A DNA stretch of 64,000 bases from Knufia peltigerae (Eukaryota > Ascomycota > Eurotiomycetes > Chaetothyriales > Trichomeriaceae). Under the pieces are notes generated by a model that was given only the letters and a program-made list of their open reading frames with translations, had not been told where the DNA came from and made no database searches. How positions within the stretch are numbered: position 1 is the first letter of the stretch; each line of letters opens with the position of its first letter. The stretch is from positions 62,001 through 126,000 of the forward strand of contig JAPDRN010000033.1 of the NCBI GenBank assembly GCA_030247855.1, written 5' to 3'. Position numbers and translations under genes: made by a program. Positions 1 to 11,101 of this stretch are shown here, one piece after another.

Positions 1-969
1 GGCTCTTGCGAGGAACGTCGACAGAGGCACGGTCGCACCGAGGGTGTCTTTGATCCGCTTTTGTACCTTGAGCACTTCGGCCAGGGAGATGGTGATGGCG
101 ATGCTGGTCACCTTGGGCGCCGCGACTGCCTCTGGTGCGGGTGCGGCAGCTGTTGTGCCTGCGGGTTTCGCTTGTGTAGTAGGGAGGAGTTTGATGTTGC
201 TCAGGTCAAGATGCTCGAGATGTTCGATGCGCTTGGATTGTGTCGAGGGGTAATCGGAGTCGATCGTGCCCAGGTAGGCCAGGACGTCGCCTTTGAGAAG
301 ACGACCGTTCGGGCCGGTGGCCGTGATCTTGGTGACGTCCTCGTCTGGGATGTGCTTCTCGTGAATGAGAGCAATGACGGACGGGTAGAGAGGGTATTTG
401 GGGTTCTGGCCGGACCCTGTCGGACTCGTCTTGGGCTTGTCCTTTGCCGGTCTCTTATTCTCGGGTGTGCCTGGGATTTCCTTCTCGACGCCAGAAGACT
501 CGTACTTGTTCCCGCCGTTGTCCTTGTTGCTGCCCTGGACATTGTCCGCCGGTGACTCGACCGTTTTGGAGTCGTCGGCGGGGATTTCGAGGCTCGAGAC
601 GTCGTCGCCGGCGTCACCCAAGACCGCTATCCTCGTGCCGACCTTGACTGCTTTCGCGCCTTCATCGGCGAAGATCTTGGCCATCACTCCGTCCTCCTGC
701 GCCTCGACGTCCATGGTGGCCTTGTCCGTCTCGATCTCCAACAGAATGTCACCCGCGGAAAAGGAGTCTCCTTCCTTGACCTTCCAGCTAGAGATATTGC
801 CCTCTGTCATGGTAGGGGACATGGCCGGCATCGTGAAATTATGCGCTTCAAGGTAGCGAGAGGTATTAGAGAAAGGTCGTCGGCGGATTTGAGATTGTTG
901 GGCGGCGTGTGAGCGCTGCTGTGTCGCAAGCTGCCGTGCGAGCAGCCTTACAGACTGTCTGCCCGCCAT
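1..969 (-). CDS. pdx1: Pyruvate dehydrogenase complex protein X (Pdx1-type), partial
   Basis: Lipoyl-bearing component of the mitochondrial pyruvate dehydrogenase complex; Pdx1 anchors dihydrolipoamide dehydrogenase (E3) to the E2 core. The ATG is at 969 and the frame is open through the left window edge, giving residues 1-323. Residues 1-45 are Arg/Gln/Ser-rich with few acids, like a mitochondrial presequence. A lipoyl domain follows (about 46-120): it opens MPAMSPTMTEG, and the lipoylated lysine is K83 in ETDKATMDVEA. A charged linker leads to a peripheral-subunit-binding domain at about 191-233 (PSVIALIHEKH...GRLLKGDVLAYLG). The GRLLKGDVLAYLG wording is what I associate with fungal Pdx1 rather than catalytic E2. 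The acyltransferase end, whose HxxxD motif would settle this, lies outside the window. Alternative: E2 (Lat1). No intron seen in this part. Confidence 0.85.
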   Translation of the reverse strand, partial: MAGRQSVRLLARQLATQQRSHAAQQSQIRRRPFSNTSRYLEAHNFTMPAMSPTMTEGNISSWKVKEGDSFSAGDILLEIETDKATMDVEAQEDGVMAKIFADEGAKAVKVGTRIAVLGDAGDDVSSLEIPADDSKTVESPADNVQGSNKDNGGNKYESSGVEKEIPGTPENKRPAKDKPKTSPTGSGQNPKYPLYPSVIALIHEKHIPDEDVTKITATGPNGRLLKGDVLAYLGTIDSDYPSTQSKRIEHLEHLDLSNIKLLPTTQAKPAGTTAAAPAPEAVAAPKVTSIAITISLAEVLKVQKRIKDTLGATVPLSTFLARA

Positions 970-1970
970 GGCGGCAGTAGAGAGATTGTGTAGATGTACA
1001 GCAATCGACTAGAGCAAGTCAAGTGTTGCTCGACAGACACAGAGGAGAAAGCGAAAACCGTCTCTGAGCAATGACGAGGGTGGGAGGGAGGCAGAGGGCC
1101 GGGCAATTGTTTGGGGGGAGCATCCAAAAGGTCTTGTTGAGAAAGTTGAGAGACATGGAGCTAATAATTCATGTGCCTTTGAACTCCGAAGCTCCAACAA
1201 ATTAAATCTCTTGACTGACATGGCGGTTGTTTGATCTATCAGGCGGAACTACTGCACTTCAAAGACGTGAATCGTGTTGTCAGACAAGATATACTTCTGG
1301 CAAGCGTTGAATCCAAGGCCGGCGATGTGTACAGCTATTATTGCCATCCCTCTTCGCAATCTCCTATGCCATGGTTTGTGAATGCCGCAGGAGGAGAGCA
1401 ACTTGCTTCACTGAATCAGAATCAGCCCCAGTCGGAGCATCTTATGGTGTATATGTACTCATTCTAGTTGATAGGTGTACCAAAACATTTATCACGGCAA
1501 CCCCTCCTCGTATTCGACGTATTCCAGGCCCAACATCCATGTCGAAACCTTCCCATGCTGACCTATGTCTGCAAGTTATTGAGGGCGACCGGCTCTGGAC
1601 CCTCAAGAAACTCTTCTATAGTCTTTGCTGGTTCCCAGGCTATCTTCCTTCTTCACGTGGTTGACCTATAGCACAGCAGGATACATTGATATAGTTCTGG
1701 GCATGGGTTAATTATTGGCTTGAGATCCGGAGTCCACACTTTCAATGCCTGCAACGACGAAAGTCCCATTTTCTCAAGTCGGTATAGCCCTTGTATGGAA
1801 TACGATGAGGGGCCACGTTTGCGGGTTTGATGCCTGATGCCGCAGAGAGGCAAATGCGGCAGTATATCAAGGCTATTGTCTCGCTCGTTGACTGTCCTCG
1901 ATACTGACCTTCTGATGTGTGCCTACGTCTGCTTGTGTTGATATCGACCTGATCTTGCCACGCCAGAACC
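970..1970. other. Intergenic, divergent promoter region
   Basis: This 1.0 kb separates the minus-strand Pdx1-type gene from the plus-strand reductase, so it probably holds both promoters. The short ORFs in it show no recognisable domain. I see no RNA gene or repeat. Confidence 0.5.
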
Positions 1971-3119
1971 ATGAAAGGAGTTACCTTTGCTGACCAGGGT
2001 GCTGAACCCAAAGTGGTTGAGACCCTTGAAAGACCGACACCAGGACCGGACCAACTCCTTGTGAAGTCAATTTATGTGGCCATTAATCCAGTGTGAGTCG
2101 TCGCAGCTGTGCTTCTTCCAAAGAGTCCAATGATGTTTTATGCGCCTGCCTTAACAGTTCACTGGTGTTTCTCTTCTGGCGACCTCTGACCTAGACGCAG
2201 CGACTCTTTCATGAGCGACTATGGACTCCTCGTTGTCAACTGGCCACTGGTACTGGGCGTCGACACGGGTGGAATTGTCATCGAGGCTGGGGAGGAAGCT
2301 CAAACCAAGTATGGCTTCAAGGCTGGTGATGAGATCTTTGGTTGCACTCGGCTCGGGTCGACGAACTATGCTGCTGGTCAGGAGTATTTTCTCATGGACG
2401 CTCGAGTCACTATGCCCAAACCGAAGAACATCTCGCTAGTGCAGGCTGCTACGCTGGGAGTAGCTGTCGAAACAGCGTTCCTGGGTCTGATTGATGGTCT
2501 CAAAATCCCGCTGCCGGATCCGCAGAACCTCCCTTCCATTCATGACGAATGGGTCATCGTACTTGGTGGTGCGAGCAGTGTTGGAAAATGCGCAATTCAG
2601 TTAGCCAAGGTGTGTGGCTACAAGGTCGCGGCATCATGTTCAACCAAGTCTGCTGCCGCAGTCAAGGAACTTGGTGCAATCCCGTTCGACTACAAGGTCC
2701 CCCTGGAGGAACAAGTCAAGGCGGCCTTGGACATCACCTCGGGCAAAGTGTCAAGAATCTTCGACGCAGCTGCGGCAGATGACCCGTTGTTAGCCAAGGA
2801 ACTGTTCAAAGCAACGAATAAGGCCGAGAAATATTTTTCGACGACGAACGATTGGACAGGTATCGGTGATTTTGAAGGTGGCAAGACACACTTGCTGAAA
2901 CTCGGGGGGATTGGACGCCCTGAAGCGGAAGGCTTGAATGCAATGATTGAACAGTATAAACCAGTGATTGTAGGCCTGGTCGAAGCTGGCAAATTACATC
3001 CTCTGGAACATGTATTGGTGGGAGAAGGCGGGTTCGAGGACGCTGTGAATGCTTACAAGCACCAGAAGTCCGGTGCAGCTGGGTCACGAAAAGTGGTGGT
3101 CAAGGTCCAGGATCCATAA
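1971..3119 (+). CDS. Medium-chain dehydrogenase/reductase (zinc-independent enoyl-reductase/quinone-reductase type)
   Basis: NAD(P)H-dependent oxidoreductase of the MDR superfamily. Exons 1971-2092 and 2201-3119, intron 2093-2200 (GTGAGT...GCAG), 346 aa, a normal length. Acceptor 2200 was chosen because it gives the family motif NPVD; a TAG six bases earlier would insert two residues and stay in frame. The N-terminal GroES-like fold (about 1-130) has GVDTGG and GDEIFG. The Rossmann nucleotide-binding loop is GGASSVG (about 163-169) followed by KCAIQLAK. The catalytic-zinc Cys/His set of alcohol dehydrogenases is not apparent, which places it with the fungal trans-enoyl-reductase/quinone-oxidoreductase-like members. 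It stands alone, with no polyketide synthase in the window, so the substrate is unknown. Confidence 0.85.
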
Positions 3120-5613
3120 CTAGCTCATCGTATACCATTATGCTGAATTCCTGGTTATACGGTGGTGCTCCAAGTACCTTGGATTGTAGATGCCAAAGTC
3201 CCAGAACATCCCAGTCGGGGCTGGTCGGTTGGCCTTCATGCACACTGCCAACGCCGTCACACAGCGCCAGCATGTATTTGGCATGTCCTCAATAAGAGAG
3301 CTTCCTGGATAATTACTTCATCATGTGAATCAGACAGAGATCAGCCGATAACCAGACGCGGAAGTTGAGAGGATGGTGTTGGCTTGTGGAGTGATGCATA
3401 GTCGAGACGAAGACCCTAGATGGGGATCCGATCTCACGCAGACAAGCATGAGCTGGCTTTTCTTGATACAACAAGACACAGAATGTATTATCTTGGGTTC
3501 TGGACTTTCTCCGGTCTGGCTTGCTGGAGACAGATGTCCTCATTGCAGGCCCAAATTACTTTGAAGCTCTCACCGCCATTCGGTGGCGTTGTAGAAGTGA
3601 GGCGTTTAGTGTCGACACTATACTTGAAAAGAGATTCGTGCAGAGACACGCTTTCTCAGGATGCGGCAGAGTTGGTAGGCTCAGTAGCTAACAAATTGTG
3701 GAAACCAGACACGCAGATGTTCGAGGCCCGTGTCTAGTACTTCTGTTGGTCTCCAGTCGAAGCGCTTCCATCATGGTAACGAGTACTGAAAGGCCGCAGA
3801 CAACCGAAGCCCAAAGTTGTAGTCACCAGAATTTGCAATTGTCCCTCAGGGAATGCCATATCTCCCGTACCTCGTGGATCTCGCATGCGACACGGCGCTG
3901 CGTTGGCCTTGGTCATTGGCGAACCCCACGGTATTGCTGCTTTCTTTTTGCATCGGCAACAACGAGCCTGGTGCAACGGCAAAGCAGCCAAGCCGGTCGA
4001 GAGCGGCTTTGGGTCTTTTTCATAAGGCACGCGCATATGCGGTCATGGCCTTCGCTCGGCGACCACAGCGTTACGGTGACCGCTTTCGGGACGTTGATGC
4101 TGTCCACGATGTGCTTGTGAAGCCTGCATATTTTCCCTTTGCCCAATCGAATTAGTAACATGTACTCCGCTGGTCATGTCCCCTACTCCGAGTACACCTG
4201 GGCGGAAGCAACATACGGATGCGCGCTCGTCGAGGATGCTGCTTTGGTACAAGGTAAGACAAGGGTCCCGCTCCCTTGTAACACGGCGGCCTCAGCACCT
4301 TCTCGTGTCACATCATTTCTGGAAGAGACAACAAGTGGGCACGACCAGTTGATCTTTTGCCATCTTGGATGAAGGACGGACGTGTTTTATATACATAGAG
4401 TTGGGACGAGCCGTGCCTCATTTTCACTGAGGAGGCTCAGAACCCTGTACAGAGGAAGGTTGGTGGCGAAAAGACTTTGGCCATGTCTTTCAGAGCTTCC
4501 AGAGCAAGGCTGTCTCATGCTAAGGGTGATGCTAGGGTGTTGACGCCGGCGCATCTTCGTACTCGTAGTTGGCGCGCATAACAGCCTCTGATTTGTGCCC
4601 TGCAGTTTATCCCAACCTAGTTGGACGCTTTGTGTGTACCGGGGTGACTGAGGATCGTCATTGGCCTGCAATAGAGTAGAGACCGGCGCTTTTGATCGAC
4701 TTGCATGATTTCACAGTTGAAGTTGGAGTTGAACTGAACGATGGTGGATTGAGTCTCTACTACTGCAAGCACTACCATTTCTACCAATACCCACTGCCAC
4801 AGTCAACTACAGGTATCCAATTCGACGCCCCGGACTCCTTTGAAGTCGATATTGTACTCGTATGCTCTTACAAGACAATGCCTCTCTCTCTTGTGATCGG
4901 TGTGGCAGGTCCTCGGAAAGCCACTCGGTATCCGTAATTTCCGGACACTGACCCTCTTCATCCCCCTTGCCAGGGCTCGGACTCGGACACCCAGTAACGA
5001 AATAAGAAACAAATACGGAGTAAAATGAGACCCAAGGATCTTCGTTCAGACCAAAAAATGAGGCTACCTAGAATCAACCATCTCTACACTCTTTTGCCAC
5101 TCGTTACCCTCGCAATCAATCAACCTCAGGAGCTTGGGAGGAGTTCTGTCCTTTTGGGTGTCTCTCGCCTGTCACTCACTTCACTCTGTCGCATCTTACC
5201 TGCACACACACGCATCTCTTGGACCTGCACGGGGACCACACGCGTGTGGCTCTGCTGCCGCTAGCCCTCTTACCGCTCAATTGTTACATCCCCTCCCAGC
5301 GTCTCCAGCTGAAATCCGTGATCCCGGCGTGCATGGTTAGACTGCATCTGCCAGCCCGCTCTTGTTCAGCAAGCTTTGCATCAAACCGATTCTGTGCTGG
5401 CTGGGGCAAACGGATGCTGTGAGCCGTTGGTCGGCCACGCCCCTCCTCAATCCTTTGGTACGCAAAAACGAAGAAAACAAGCTCCCACTTGCGCCTACGT
5501 CGACGTCTGACAAGACCCTCTCTTGAACTATCAGAACGCCCATACGGATCCCACCATGTGAAAATGATGCGCCAATGAAATGACATGACCTTTTTCTCTC
5601 GTGGGAGCTTTCT
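3120..5613. other. 2.5 kb gene-poor interval
   Basis: No frame here carries a recognisable domain, and the ORFs are short and overlap on both strands. One exact TACGGAGTA word lies at 5014-5022. The last 500 bases are pyrimidine-rich on + (5080-5600) and look like the promoter and 5' leader of the Tcp11-like gene. Confidence 0.5.
5014..5022 (+). repeat. TACGGAGTA word
   Basis: Exact copy of the 9-mer that recurs in intergenic DNA across this window (reverse complement TACTCCGTA). Confidence 0.7.
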
Positions 5614-7572
5614 ATGAGGAAATCAGGAGAATGTGACCAAAACAACGTTGAAGACAGCGGCAAGGACCATCAAGGCGGGTCCGGCCATACACCAAGGTCT
5701 AAAAGAGATCCTATAACAGGCAGGCGCAGTCCTGCACCTACAAGATGCCCATTGTCCGAGGCCTCTTCGTCGTCAAGTTCAGCGACCATGAAATCGTCCA
5801 TGTGTACCGAGTTAGACATCCCTCCCAAAGGGGATAGTCAACCCGATATCAATGTCGACTACCCTCATGGGCCAGCCTCCCTTTTGGACGGGCATTCGTG
5901 CCCTTCAGAAGCATCCGAGGCAGACGGGAAGGCTTCGGACACCGACCCTTGTTTACAGGCGCTTGAAGTGAGGTCAAAGCAGGAAGGCGACGTTCGCGAA
6001 CGCGTCAAGATACCTGCATGCACAGCGGAAGAGGATGTCGAGGCCCTCCTTCACGCAACCCATCTACCACCGGTGACGCGAGAGTCCTTGGAAGAGCTGG
6101 ACCTTATGTGGATTCAGTCAAATATCAACCTGAGGGTGGACATCAATTATGACCACGACCTCCACTTCACACCCGTCTCTGGCTATAAAGGGGAACAGAA
6201 GAGGAAAGAGGCTAGGAAATATTGGCTGAGTTTGGAGGCGGAGTTGAGGATAGTTTATCAGCATGACCATCTAGGGCCATGCTCGAGATGTCAAGAAGCA
6301 CGTCGTTCCGCCCCATCGAAGGGCCGATATTTCAAACCGAGACTCCGCCAGATGTTTTTGACGCTCAAGGAGCTGCTGAGCATCTTGGTACCCGACCGCG
6401 ACCAAGACCAAATAGTTCAGTATCTCGATATCACGCTGCTTCTTCAAGAAGTGTCCCACGGCTTGCTAGACGTTGTTCAACTCGCTCGGTGGCTCTGCGT
6501 GCTTCTGACGACGCACTGCGCGCCCATGAGGGATGAGTCTGCGCAAGAGATGGCTGACCAGGTACGGCAGGGGGCAGAAAAAGGCGATCTGCATGCTCTA
6601 GTTGCTGGGATCGAGAAGTTGTTCTCCTTTCTGGAAGCCATGAAGCTAGATGTTGCGAATCATCAAATCCGAAGCTTCCGATATCACCTCATCGATGATA
6701 CGGTCCCCTTTCAACAAGAGTACTTTCGCCTGCGCATCTTGAGCGAGAGACTTGATGTGGGTCCTTCACAACAGTGGTACCTCTCAGCAGCACAAGAGCA
6801 CAGGCTCTGCTTGACTGCGCCCCCGACGCATAGAACATTTGCACTCGAGCCCTTGGTTCACGGGATGGCCAAGATTTGTGTCTCGCCGAACCCAGTCATC
6901 CCGGAAACCCTGAAGCACGACAGGTGTCGCCTCAGGACCATGCGCGAGGAGATTCAAGATTTTCTCCATCTCGAAATGTCTCTCGAGGTCTTTGACGAAA
7001 TTCTGTGCCACCTACGTGACGCTGACAACAAGGATCCGCTGACAAGAAGGCGTTGGCAGAATCGGGCAACAGAAACACGCGCTCGCTTGCACAATCGCCT
7101 CATGGATCTGACGGAAGGTTATGTAGAGCCCGGTACATCCATCTCTGATGTATGGGACCGTCACGCGAGTGCCATTGGCCTCGAACTCACTCGTGCCGCC
7201 AGCCATGCTTGCGGACGGGCGATGCAGATAACGGAGGCAGATGTCGCCAAGGCCACGGATCACTTGAGAGACATGTTCGACTCGGAGCAGCGAGAGCACG
7301 TTCGCGCCGAGGCCATCGGATTTGACATTGAGAAGAGCGCTCTTAATACTGCCTCTGAGTTCCAGGGCATGACGACTCTCGCCATCTCCGAAGCTCAAAA
7401 ACAATGGCAACAGATCCAACAACAGAATTCACAGGGAGGACGAATCCCGTTCCAAATTGAGAGCATTGCTAGGATGCTGGCGCATATGGCCGTCGTAAAC
7501 TTTCGAGTGTGGACGGAATTGGTTTATTTGGAGCGGGAAGGCGATGATGCATTTGATGAAGAAGAAGTTTGA
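5614..7572 (+). CDS. Tcp11/Sok1-family protein
   Basis: 652-residue, intronless member of the T-complex protein 11 family. Saccharomyces Sok1, from the same family, was isolated as a suppressor of loss of cAMP-dependent kinase; the biochemical function is not known. The first ~130 residues are Ser/Pro/Asp-rich and probably disordered. The conserved part starts near PPVTRESLEELDL (about 147-165). It includes an Arg/Lys stretch, the helical block LRQMFLTLKELLSILVPDR and a core with LLDVVQLARWLCVLLTTHCAP.MRDE. The segment NHQIRSFRYHLIDDTVPFQQEYF is a strong family signature. The ATG at 5614 is the first in frame. It is followed on the same strand by the Cce1-like gene after ~520 bases. Confidence 0.85.
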   Translation: MRKSGECDQNNVEDSGKDHQGGSGHTPRSKRDPITGRRSPAPTRCPLSEASSSSSSATMKSSMCTELDIPPKGDSQPDINVDYPHGPASLLDGHSCPSEASEADGKASDTDPCLQALEVRSKQEGDVRERVKIPACTAEEDVEALLHATHLPPVTRESLEELDLMWIQSNINLRVDINYDHDLHFTPVSGYKGEQKRKEARKYWLSLEAELRIVYQHDHLGPCSRCQEARRSAPSKGRYFKPRLRQMFLTLKELLSILVPDRDQDQIVQYLDITLLLQEVSHGLLDVVQLARWLCVLLTTHCAPMRDESAQEMADQVRQGAEKGDLHALVAGIEKLFSFLEAMKLDVANHQIRSFRYHLIDDTVPFQQEYFRLRILSERLDVGPSQQWYLSAAQEHRLCLTAPPTHRTFALEPLVHGMAKICVSPNPVIPETLKHDRCRLRTMREEIQDFLHLEMSLEVFDEILCHLRDADNKDPLTRRRWQNRATETRARLHNRLMDLTEGYVEPGTSISDVWDRHASAIGLELTRAASHACGRAMQITEADVAKATDHLRDMFDSEQREHVRAEAIGFDIEKSALNTASEFQGMTTLAISEAQKQWQQIQQQNSQGGRIPFQIESIARMLAHMAVVNFRVWTELVYLEREGDDAFDEEEV

Positions 7573-8094
7573 CACAGCATTTTCAGCGACGGGAAAGAAT
7601 TGACGAAACGAAGAAAACTTTTTGGTTTGGCACATGATGGAATTCTCTGGTGACGAAGAAAGATATTATACCCCTTTTTGCTGCCTAACTGGACAAGGAA
7701 AAAAGGGCGTTCATTGGGATATCACAGGTATTAACTGGAGCTCGGGCGTCTTGTAACATTACATTTCTGGCATTGGCTTTGACTTTCGACATTACTACCT
7801 TGCCATCTTTAATAACACACAGTCACGAAGTGATATTCTCTTGAGTTGGCATTCTATTTTTGGAGAAGAGTTACAAGGTCAGTGCTGCTTCGCATCGTGT
7901 AGGCTGAAGGAACGAGGCTCTGTAGAATGAGGGGCACGTGATTACGCTACGACGACGCGTTTTCTTTCGACAAGACTCCAACCAATAGAGTATCCAATAT
8001 TTCTGTGTTGATAGATGACAGCACGATGAGAGCATATTGAAGTGCTCCGATTGGATTTCGTGCTAGGCACAGCTCAGAAACACGAAACGAGGGG
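7573..8094. other. Intergenic 7.57-8.09 kb
   Basis: AT-leaning spacer between two plus-strand genes. It should hold the Tcp11-like 3' end and the resolvase promoter. No other feature recognised. Confidence 0.5.
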
Positions 8095-9213
8095 ATGACG
8101 GCCACAAAACCCTGGCTAGAAGCTCTGACTTTGGACAAGCTACATCGGGTGGCGGTCACCGTTGGCTCCCCATGTTCAGGGACGAAAGCGGTACGATTGC
8201 AGGGCATCAGGAATGCAATCACGGACAACAACAAGAAGGAGAAGCGATACAATGAAGAAGGTCGACGACTTATTAGCCTCTTGAGCATTGACATGGGGAT
8301 TAGGAACCTCGCGTACGCTCATTTCACCGCGAAAAGGGTGGCCCCATCAGAGACGACCACCACGGCTCCATACACGACGCCAACTTTGCAAGCGTGGAGT
8401 CGATTGTCTGTGTCTGATAAACGACCAGCCGAAGAAGAATGCGTAGGTGGCGGGTCTCTTCAGTCCGACGGTGGACGCAGAGGGAACGCACAAGCGAGGG
8501 CACCCCGGGATGATGAGGAGGAGGAGGAGGAGGGTCGCAGCACAACGGACCAGAAGGAGTCTTTTGAACCGGACGAATACGCGAGACACGCCTACAGTTT
8601 GATCAAGCACATGCTACAGACGTACAAGCCGGATGTGATATTGATTGAAAGGCAACGGTTCCGATCTGGCGGTCGAGCTGCAGTACCCGAGTGGACTATC
8701 CGGGTGGGTGTGTTTGAGGGTATGCTCTATGCAGTTCTGAGGACCTTGATCGAGAGTCAAAAACTCAAGATGGACGTTGAACCAATGTTACCTACTCGTG
8801 TCAATCGATATTGGCTCGAGGGAGGACAAGGAGGACCTGATAGTAGGGCTATACAGTCTGTGACGAAGAAGAAGAAAAGACCGACAGGGCGAGAAGTCAA
8901 GAGTGCCAAAATTGACTTGGTAGGCAGGATTTTGGAGAATCTTGATCAATCATCACCATCGACCTCACAAGTGGTGAATGTGGGTACAAATTTAAGACCT
9001 TTTGCCGAACAATTTGTGTCTGTATGGAAGAAGACGGAGGTAGCACGAGCGAAGAAGGGACAGACGTCCAAAGAGAAGATCTCGAAACTGGATGATCTGG
9101 CGGACTCTTTTCTTCAGGGTCTGGCTTGGATTCATTGGCAGAACAACAGACAATGTCTGGACTCTTTGGGAGCAGATGCTGTAGAGTACATGAAGTCAGG
9201 GTGGCCTCTATGA
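8095..9213 (+). CDS. cce1: Mitochondrial Holliday-junction resolvase (Cce1/Ydc2 family)
   Basis: Structure-specific endonuclease that cleaves four-way junctions in mitochondrial DNA (known for yeast Cce1 and fission yeast Ydc2). Intronless, 372 aa. A SAP-like DNA-binding helix pair lies at about 8-42. The RNase H-like core begins LLSIDMGIRNLAY with the first catalytic acid D66. The second is E185 in VILIERQRF, followed by the Arg/Gly-rich stretch SGGRAAVPEWTIRVGVFEGML. The C-terminal acids are D333/D334/D337 in KLDDLADSFLQG. Between D66 and E185 is a low-complexity Glu/Arg/Ser insert (about 105-155) with a run of six Glu at 141-146, longer than in yeast. All four expected acidic positions are present, so the enzyme should be active. 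Confidence 0.9.
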   Translation: MTATKPWLEALTLDKLHRVAVTVGSPCSGTKAVRLQGIRNAITDNNKKEKRYNEEGRRLISLLSIDMGIRNLAYAHFTAKRVAPSETTTTAPYTTPTLQAWSRLSVSDKRPAEEECVGGGSLQSDGGRRGNAQARAPRDDEEEEEEGRSTTDQKESFEPDEYARHAYSLIKHMLQTYKPDVILIERQRFRSGGRAAVPEWTIRVGVFEGMLYAVLRTLIESQKLKMDVEPMLPTRVNRYWLEGGQGGPDSRAIQSVTKKKKRPTGREVKSAKIDLVGRILENLDQSSPSTSQVVNVGTNLRPFAEQFVSVWKKTEVARAKKGQTSKEKISKLDDLADSFLQGLAWIHWQNNRQCLDSLGADAVEYMKSGWPL

Positions 9214-9725
9214 TAACAGTATGGGCTAACACTCTGACGTGACGAAACAACGCATTGCACGGTCAAGAGGGAAACAAAGCCATGGACGCGTGGCTTGTAA
9301 GAACAAGTAACATATCGAACCGGATCCTTCTACGGCTCTTCGGGAACGATACGGCGACGTCGGGAACAAATGGTGCACCAGCAACGCAACATTCTTTGTT
9401 AATCAAGTCTGGTGTGTGGGAGGGAGGAATCTGACAGGGACGGAATATACTAGGTGAAGTTGAAATCGAAATCGAAGTCCTCGTTCTCCCAGTCTACCGC
9501 GTTACACAAGATTCACCTGGAAGCTGCGAGGAGCCGTTGAGAAACGTGTTGATGGCATGACACATCTACACCTTCCTCTCTGATATTGGAATTTTTCTAC
9601 AAATCCCTTCCAAATCACCTTCTCGTTCTCTTTCCAACAAAAACCGTTCTCTTGGGGGTTTTCGCTCAATGATTTCTTCTTGCTCCTGAGCCATTCCCAT
9701 CCTCATCTCGCATACGCTTGCAAAA
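9214..9725. other. Intergenic 9.21-9.73 kb
   Basis: Spacer between two plus-strand genes. The last 150 bases are CT-rich (about 9570-9680), as in many fungal promoters. Nothing else recognised. Confidence 0.5.
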
Positions 9726-10530
9726 ATGCAGTTCCTCGTCTTGACGATCACCTCACTGTTCTTGGGCATCGCGTTCGCCTCACCACATCTACAAGAGACC
9801 ACTTCACTCTGCACCAGGGCACCGTCCGGCTATGGAGAATGCGGGTACGCCAACAGCACCACTTCCTCGACACACAAAACAGCCGTCTCAACCAGTACCG
9901 CAAAGTCCAGTACAATTGCTGCTACATCGACACGTGTCTCGCCGATCACCACACCCACCATGCCCATCACCGTTGTCGCTGTTCGTGACGAACCCCCGGT
10001 CGATTATCTTCGCATGAATGCTGCCGGCTTGCGCTTCTGGCTTGGAGTCGACACACTGGCATACTGTCCGGAGGAGGTAGACGAGATCGGAGGATGTCCG
10101 CCCGGAAACGAAACCGTCTTTTCTCTTTGTAGCATGGTAAGTCATAGTCGATTGAGACAGGTATAGCAGGCTACAGCGGTTGACTGGCAAAAAACAGGCA
10201 GTCGTTGTTCCAGGTGGTCAACAAATTTACCTGACCCGAAATGGAGAAATTGGCTACACCGAAGCACACTCTGCATTCAGACCAGCAGGGTCCGTTCTCT
10301 GTCCATTCAGGTACCAAAAGAACCCACAAGCTCCTTTTGGAAGGCTCACCATCGATGCTTTTGGGTCGGACGGCTTCATGGCATGTCCAACCGATGCATC
10401 GGACTCATGGCAGGTGTTTGCGAACATGGCGAATGCGACAGTGCCTAGGGGAAACGTATCTCAATGTCTGGGGTTTGACGCCATTGCTATCGACAGTTCT
10501 CAAATCTTTGCGGCATGGCAATATACCTAA
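9726..10530 (+). CDS. Small secreted protein, IgE-binding-protein-like
   Basis: 247-residue predicted secreted protein. Exons 9726-10136 and 10198-10530, intron 10137-10197 (GTAAGT...CAG). Residues 1-18 form a hydrophobic signal peptide ending near AFASPHL. A Ser/Thr-rich linker (about 45-80) should be O-glycosylated. The C-terminal domain after the intron has GGQQIYLTRNGEIGYTEAHS, a VLCPF segment, GFMACP and the ending NVSQCLGFDAIAI. From memory this resembles small secreted Pezizomycotina proteins often labelled 'IgE-binding protein'; their role is unknown. Cysteines at GECGY, AYCPEE, GGCPPG, LCSM, LCPF, MACP and QCLG suggest disulfides in the wall or outside the cell. The splice is well supported: the frame is open on both sides and the two halves join in one domain. 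Confidence 0.75.
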
Positions 10531-11101
10531 TCTGCCAGATATTCATTGAGATCCACATGTGTACGAGTAAGGGCCATGATGGGATGTGAGTGTTCTCGGC
10601 TGGATCGATCGATAGCTAGGCCACCAAATACACATGGAATACTCCGTAGTTGAAAAATGAGTATTTATATTTACGGGCCTCGATACGAAACACGCCTTAC
10701 GTCACAGTCGATTTTGTGATCCGCACCCTCAACAATCTTGCTCAAGGGAACGGCCGACTGTAGAAGTAGCCACGGTGGCAGATGCAATTGTTCAAAGGAT
10801 TCATCCTGCCTGGGCTTCGAGGCGTAAAAGAATATCGTCAAATGTAATTTGTTGAATTCACTAAGTACGTGTCAAAGATGAAGATGGCAGTGCTGGGGTT
10901 GGGAGATCAAAACGGACTAGCGCGTGTCTCGCTGTTCTTAGGGCGGCGGGCGAATGATGTTCTGGCTGCGCTTGCTCGTTGCGTCCAATCGAAATTTCGT
11001 GTGCAGAGCCATTTTCTTCATCCCACCAGAATCCCAACTCTTCGCCTCTTCCTCTTAATTCTATCATCACAGCACAAATCCTGACCGAAGTCACAAGCAC
11101 C
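10531..11101. other. Intergenic 10.53-11.10 kb
   Basis: Contains one exact TACTCCGTA word at 10640-10648. The remainder should hold the promoter of the NAP1-like gene. No gene seen. Confidence 0.5.
10640..10648 (+). repeat. TACTCCGTA word
   Basis: Exact copy of the recurrent intergenic 9-mer, just past the secreted-protein gene. Confidence 0.7.
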
